Origin: Burkholderiaceae bacterium
Lineage (GTDB): Bacteria; Pseudomonadota; Gammaproteobacteria; Burkholderiales; Burkholderiaceae
Length of the DNA: 64,000 nt
Assembly: GCA_947455485.1 (NCBI GenBank)
Contig: CANGNV010000003.1
Span: 1 to 64,000 of the forward strand
Reading direction: 5' to 3'
Of this stretch, positions 59,730 to 64,000 are shown one piece after another. The position numbers and the translations under genes are program-made. Position 1 is the first letter of the stretch; each line of letters opens with the position of its first letter. The notes below the pieces were generated by a model. That model saw nothing but the letters and a program-made list of their open reading frames with translations. It was not told where the DNA came from and did no database searches.

Positions 59730-59761
59730 AAGGGGCTTGATTTTTCAATATCAGACCCCTT
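59730..59761 (+). promoter_or_regulatory. Stem-loop in der-hfq intergenic region
   Basis: AAGGGG-c-TTGAT...ATCAG-a-CCCCTT, 11-bp stem with a mismatch and wobble, no obvious U-tract. Confidence 0.4.
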
Positions 59762-59780
59762 ATGTTGGAGGTAGACAGCA

Positions 59781-59806
59781 GCAGTAAGCAGTAGCAGTAA
59801 GCAGTA
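59781..59806 (+). repeat. Two perfect tandem copies of a 13-bp unit
   Basis: GCAGTAAGCAGTA x2. Confidence 0.8.
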
Positions 59807-59872
59807 GATTGATAAATAAAAAAGCAAGACTCCCAAAATAGAAGCAGCGTATAAAAACCAATAAGGAGCAGT

Positions 59873-60115
59873 ATGAATAACAGCAAAATCCAATTGCTAC
59901 AGGATCCCTTCCTCAATGCTTTGCGCAAAGAGCACGTTCCTGTCTCCATCTATCTTGTCAACGGCATCAAGCTGCAAGGCAATATTGAATCTTTTGATCA
60001 ATACGTAGTCCTTTTGCGCAATACCGTTACTCAGATGGTTTACAAACACGCCATTTCCACGATTGTTCCTGCTCGTGCAGTGGAGTTCCGTACGGAAGAA
60101 GTTAGCTCTGTATAA
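59873..60115 (+). CDS. hfq: RNA chaperone Hfq
   Basis: [57 protein letters not shown]. Confidence 0.98.
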   Translation: MNNSKIQLLQDPFLNALRKEHVPVSIYLVNGIKLQGNIESFDQYVVLLRNTVTQMVYKHAISTIVPARAVEFRTEEVSSV

Positions 60116-61349
60116 AACGGGTGTAGATGCGGCGCGTGCCGTTCTAGTAGGAGTCGATACAGGCCGCGAAGATTTTGCGGACAGCATGGCAGAGCTCAGC
60201 CTTTTGGCTGAGAGTGCCGGCTCCATACCTACAGCTAGTGTGATTGCCCGTAAGGGTAAAACAGATCCCGCTTTATTCATTGGCTCAGGCAAAGCAAATG
60301 AAGTTAAAAAAGTGATGGAAGAGCAAGGTGCCGAATTGGTCATCTTTAACCATCCGCTATCTCCAACACAGCAACGCAATTTAGAGCGCCATATTGGCTT
60401 TCACGTCATGGACCGTACGGGCCTGATTTTGGATATCTTTAGTCAGAGAGCGCAAAGCCATATTGGTAAAACTCAGGTTGAGCTGGCTCAAGTGCGCTAT
60501 CGCATGTCTCGTTTAGTACGTGCCTGGAGTCACTTGGAACGTCAACGAGGCGGTATCGGTGTACGCGGTGGCCCTGGTGAAACCCAGATGGAGCTCGATC
60601 GACGGATGCTGGCTACCAAGGCTAAGCGTCTAGAAACAGAGCTTGAGAAGCTCCAGCGCCAGCAAAGAACCCAAAGAAGGGCTCGCAATCGCAAGGATGT
60701 CTTTTCAGTATCCTTGGTTGGGTATACCAATGCTGGGAAGTCCACATTGTTCAATTCCCTCACAAAGGCAGGGACATATGCTGCAGATCAGCTATTTGCG
60801 ACCCTAGATACCACCTCCCGAAAGGTCCATTTAGATGGCGTGGGATCGATTGTGGTCTCCGATACGGTTGGATTTATCCGCGAGTTACCTCACCAGCTGG
60901 TGGAGGCGTTTAGAGCTACTTTGGATGAAACCATCCATGCGGACCTGATTTTGCACGTGATTGACGCCTGTAGTCCGGTTGCCAGGGAGCAAAAGGCCGA
61001 AGTAGAGGCTGTTTTACGGGAAATTGGCGCAGATGACATTCCCCGTATTGAGGTGATGAACAAAATTGATCAGATGCCCCAGACTTTTACGGAGGGTGCA
61101 GTCCTGGTCCGCGATTCCGAGGGAATTCCGAGCCAGGTTTTCCTCTCTGCCAAGACTGGCCTAGGCCTGGATTTATTGCGTTCAGCCCTCGCCGAATGCT
61201 CTCAAATGACTGATAGAATAAGGGTCGAGCAGAATCGTGCCAAGGTCCAAATGGCCCCAGACGAGTTTTTAGCTCCTTTACCCGAACGACCAGAGACTTC
61301 TGAATTTAACCCGATTCCCAACCGAAAATATTCACCAAACGATGCGTAA
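60063..61349 (+). CDS. hflX: GTPase HflX
   Basis: [34 protein letters not shown]; possible TTG 60063 or GTG 60075 start, overlapping hfq. Confidence 0.96.
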   Translation: MFLLVQWSSVRKKLALYKTGVDAARAVLVGVDTGREDFADSMAELSLLAESAGSIPTASVIARKGKTDPALFIGSGKANEVKKVMEEQGAELVIFNHPLSPTQQRNLERHIGFHVMDRTGLILDIFSQRAQSHIGKTQVELAQVRYRMSRLVRAWSHLERQRGGIGVRGGPGETQMELDRRMLATKAKRLETELEKLQRQQRTQRRARNRKDVFSVSLVGYTNAGKSTLFNSLTKAGTYAADQLFATLDTTSRKVHLDGVGSIVVSDTVGFIRELPHQLVEAFRATLDETIHADLILHVIDACSPVAREQKAEVEAVLREIGADDIPRIEVMNKIDQMPQTFTEGAVLVRDSEGIPSQVFLSAKTGLGLDLLRSALAECSQMTDRIRVEQNRAKVQMAPDEFLAPLPERPETSEFNPIPNRKYSPNDA

Positions 61350-62850
61350 ATTTCTTGAGCTGTTTTCGGTCAATGATCCAGGCTGGGGCAATAGTCACCC
61401 AGGCAATGGATCCAAAGATGCCAAAGGTGGGCAGGGTAGCGATCAACCCCCTCAAGCTGAACCTAGCAATCCAGATGCTGAAAAGCCGGTAGAGGCTCAG
61501 CCAAATAACCAGCCCGCTAAACCGGATGGCCCTCCCGATTTAGATGAGTTGTGGCGTGATTTCAATGACCGCCTCAGCGGAATTTTTGGCGGCAAGAAAA
61601 AACCTGGTGCAACTTCAAGCAAGCCTGCCAATAAACCAAATAGTACCGACATTCCTCCGCCATCTCAGCGTGGCAATGGTGGTGGCAACAATGGCGGTAA
61701 TGGTGGCGGTAGTATGAGTGCGCCTAATTTCAATTTCAGCAATCCATTTGGCTCTAAAGCTACAGTCTTGTTGGCTGCTGGTGGCGTGGTATTGGTTTGG
61801 ATCTTTAGTGGCTTCTTCATTATTCAAGAAGGCCAAGCTGGAGTGATCTCTACCTTCGGTAAATATGATTACACCGCTAAGCCAGGTATTAACTGGCGCA
61901 TGCCTTGGCCAATTCAATCTCAAGAGACGGTTAATTTATCTGGCGTGCGATCTGTAGAGGTGGGTCGCCCAACATTAATTAAGGCAACCAATCAAAAAGA
62001 TTCTTCGATGTTGACCGAAGATGAAAACATTATTGATGTGCGCTTCGCAGTTCAATACAGATTAAAAGATCCTACCGATTATTTATTCAATAATCGCGAT
62101 CCTGATGCCACAGTAGTTCAAGCAGCAGAGACCTCCGTTCGTGAAATCGTTGCTCGTAGCAAGATGGATACCGTCTTGTACGAAGGGCGCGAGAAGATTG
62201 GTGTTGATCTCGCAAACTCGATTCAGAAAATTTTAGATAGCTACAAGACCGGCATCTATGTAACTAGCGTGACCGTTCAAAACGTTCAGCCCCCAGAGCA
62301 AGTCCAAGCTGCGTTTGATGATGCTGTAAAAGCAGGGCAAGACCAAGAGCGTTTAAAGAGTGAAGGTCAGGCTTATGCAAACGATATTATTCCGCGCGCC
62401 AAAGGTACGGCAGCTCGTTTGATTCAAGAGGCTGAAGGTTATAAGGCACGTGTAGTGGCTACAGCTGAAGGTGACGCTGCCCGCTTTAAACAAGTATTTG
62501 TGGAGTATGCAAAAGCGCCCGGCGTGACGCGTGATCGCATGTATATCGACAGCATGCGCGAGATGTATAACAACGTGACTAAAGTTTTGGTGGACACGAC
62601 TAAAAACAATAGCCTCCTCTATCTCCCGCTAGATAAGTTGGTCGCTCAAGTGAGCGCTGAAAGTACTCAAGTAGCAACAGGCCAAGCGCCTGCTACTACA
62701 CCAACTGGATCTGTCACAGTGGGTGGGGCAACAGGCAATCCTGCGGCGCCAACCCCTGTTTCTCCAAGTGTTGCCGCTCCTAATAGTGGGTCTGCAAATA
62801 CTGCTGATAAACGTGATGGCTTACGTAGTCGTGATCGGGAGGCAAGATAA
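61342..62850 (+). CDS. hflK: FtsH protease modulator HflK
   Basis: SPFH protein with Gly/Asn-rich N-terminus; GVISTFGKYDYTAKPGINWRMPWPIQSQETVNL. Confidence 0.97.
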   Translation: MRKFLELFSVNDPGWGNSHPGNGSKDAKGGQGSDQPPQAEPSNPDAEKPVEAQPNNQPAKPDGPPDLDELWRDFNDRLSGIFGGKKKPGATSSKPANKPNSTDIPPPSQRGNGGGNNGGNGGGSMSAPNFNFSNPFGSKATVLLAAGGVVLVWIFSGFFIIQEGQAGVISTFGKYDYTAKPGINWRMPWPIQSQETVNLSGVRSVEVGRPTLIKATNQKDSSMLTEDENIIDVRFAVQYRLKDPTDYLFNNRDPDATVVQAAETSVREIVARSKMDTVLYEGREKIGVDLANSIQKILDSYKTGIYVTSVTVQNVQPPEQVQAAFDDAVKAGQDQERLKSEGQAYANDIIPRAKGTAARLIQEAEGYKARVVATAEGDAARFKQVFVEYAKAPGVTRDRMYIDSMREMYNNVTKVLVDTTKNNSLLYLPLDKLVAQVSAESTQVATGQAPATTPTGSVTVGGATGNPAAPTPVSPSVAAPNSGSANTADKRDGLRSRDREAR

Positions 62851-63722
62851 TGAATGCAAATCGTCTCCTAGCTAGCATTGCTGGATTAATAGCTCTTGCC
62901 TATGTTCTAGCATCCAGCATTTTTATTGTCGATCAACGCAACTTTGCTGTTGTCTTTGCTTTTGGTCAGATTGTTCGCGTGATCGAGCAGCCTGGCTTGC
63001 AAATGAAATATCCAGCGCCGTTCGAAAGCGTACGTTTCTTTGATCGCCGTATTCTCACAATCGACAACCCTGAAGCAGAACGTTTTATTACTGCTGAGAA
63101 GAAGAATCTCTTGGTGGATTCGTATGTGAAATGGCGCATTGTGGATCCACGCAAATTCTTCATCAGCTTTAAGGGTGATGAGCGTTTGGCGCAAGATCGT
63201 TTAACTCAGTTGGTTCGCTCCGCCTTGAACGAAGAGTTCACCAAGCGGACTGTGCGTGAGTTGATTTCTGATCAGCGTGAAGAGGTAATGCAAGGTATAC
63301 GCAAGAAGGTGGCTGATGATGCTTCAGATATCGGCGTAGAAATTGTGGATGTCCGACTCAAGCGCGTTGATTTGCTTGCTGAGATTAGTGATTCTGTTTA
63401 TCGCCGTATGGAAGCGGAACGTAAACGCGTTGCCAATGAGTTGCGCTCTACTGGTGCAGCAGAATCAGACAAGATTCGAGCAAATGCTGAGCGTCAACGT
63501 GACACAATTCTGGCTGAAGCTTATCGTGATGCGCAAAAGATTAAAGGTTCAGGCGATGCAAAGGCCACTGCACTGTATGCAGAAGCGTTTGGTCGCGATC
63601 CACAGTTTGCACAGTTCTATCAGAGTCTTGAGGCTTACCGCAGCTCCTTCAAAGATAAGAAGGATGTCATGGTGGTTGAGCCTAATGGCGAGTTCTTTAA
63701 GTTCTTGCACAAAAAAAATTGA
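62850..63722 (+). CDS. hflC: FtsH protease modulator HflC
   Basis: FIVDQRNFAVVFAFGQIVRVIEQPGLQMKYP; SPFH domain; follows hflK. Confidence 0.97.
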   Translation: MNANRLLASIAGLIALAYVLASSIFIVDQRNFAVVFAFGQIVRVIEQPGLQMKYPAPFESVRFFDRRILTIDNPEAERFITAEKKNLLVDSYVKWRIVDPRKFFISFKGDERLAQDRLTQLVRSALNEEFTKRTVRELISDQREEVMQGIRKKVADDASDIGVEIVDVRLKRVDLLAEISDSVYRRMEAERKRVANELRSTGAAESDKIRANAERQRDTILAEAYRDAQKIKGSGDAKATALYAEAFGRDPQFAQFYQSLEAYRSSFKDKKDVMVVEPNGEFFKFLHKKN

Positions 63723-63740
63723 AAGTGAATATTTCAGATC

Positions 63741-64000
63741 ATGAATCGTTGGTTACTTCCTGAAGATATTGCTGATGTTTTACCAGCCGAGGCTCGTAAG
63801 GTAGAGTCTCTGCGTCGCGCCATTCTGGATTTGTATGAGTCCTATGGATATGAGCTGGTTGCCCCTCCGATTCTGGAGTTCCTGGATTCATTGCTCACAG
63901 GCACTGGTTCAGATCTCAATTTGCAAACATTCAAATTGGTTGATCAATTATCTGGTCGTACTTTAGGTCTGCGTGCAGACATGACTCCACAAGTGGCTCG
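63741..64000 (+). CDS. hisZ: ATP phosphoribosyltransferase regulatory subunit (partial)
   Basis: [87 protein letters not shown]. Confidence 0.93.
   Translation, partial: MNRWLLPEDIADVLPAEARKVESLRRAILDLYESYGYELVAPPILEFLDSLLTGTGSDLNLQTFKLVDQLSGRTLGLRADMTPQVA

Overview
This 64 kb window looks like a betaproteobacterial chromosome segment, most like Polynucleobacter/Burkholderiales from gene content and order (inference, no search run). Conserved blocks flank an accessory region. Left block: rpmE2 (partial), rho, trxA, an AddB/AddA-like nuclease-helicase pair, umuDC under a near-consensus SOS box. Right block: SRP RNA, dnaX-ybaB-recR, an OprB-like porin, a CusCBA/Czc-type RND efflux operon, surE-pcm-nlpD, rlmD, a BI-1 protein, ndk-rlmN-ispG-hisS-yfgM-bamB-der-hfq-hflX-hflK-hflC-hisZ (partial). 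The accessory region is about 13.7-35.3 kb. Its most interesting part is 15.5-23.1 kb: a WYL-domain regulator, a double-AAA+ ATPase, and a run of small secreted or lipoprotein genes, one with a HEIRH (HExxH) motif. Three units there are each preceded by a 21-bp palindrome (AAATGAY-N7-GTCATTW) placed 46-48 nt before the first start codon, which suggests one dedicated regulon. Further along are a tandem-duplicated domain protein, a possible GIY-YIG protein, an MNT/HEPN pair followed by an ExoX-like exonuclease, several unpaired antitoxin-like genes, a second WYL regulator, and a tightly overlapping HIT / HNH / PLD-DEAH-DUF3427 operon beside the SRP RNA gene. No integrase, tRNA, rRNA, CRISPR array or IS element was recognised.
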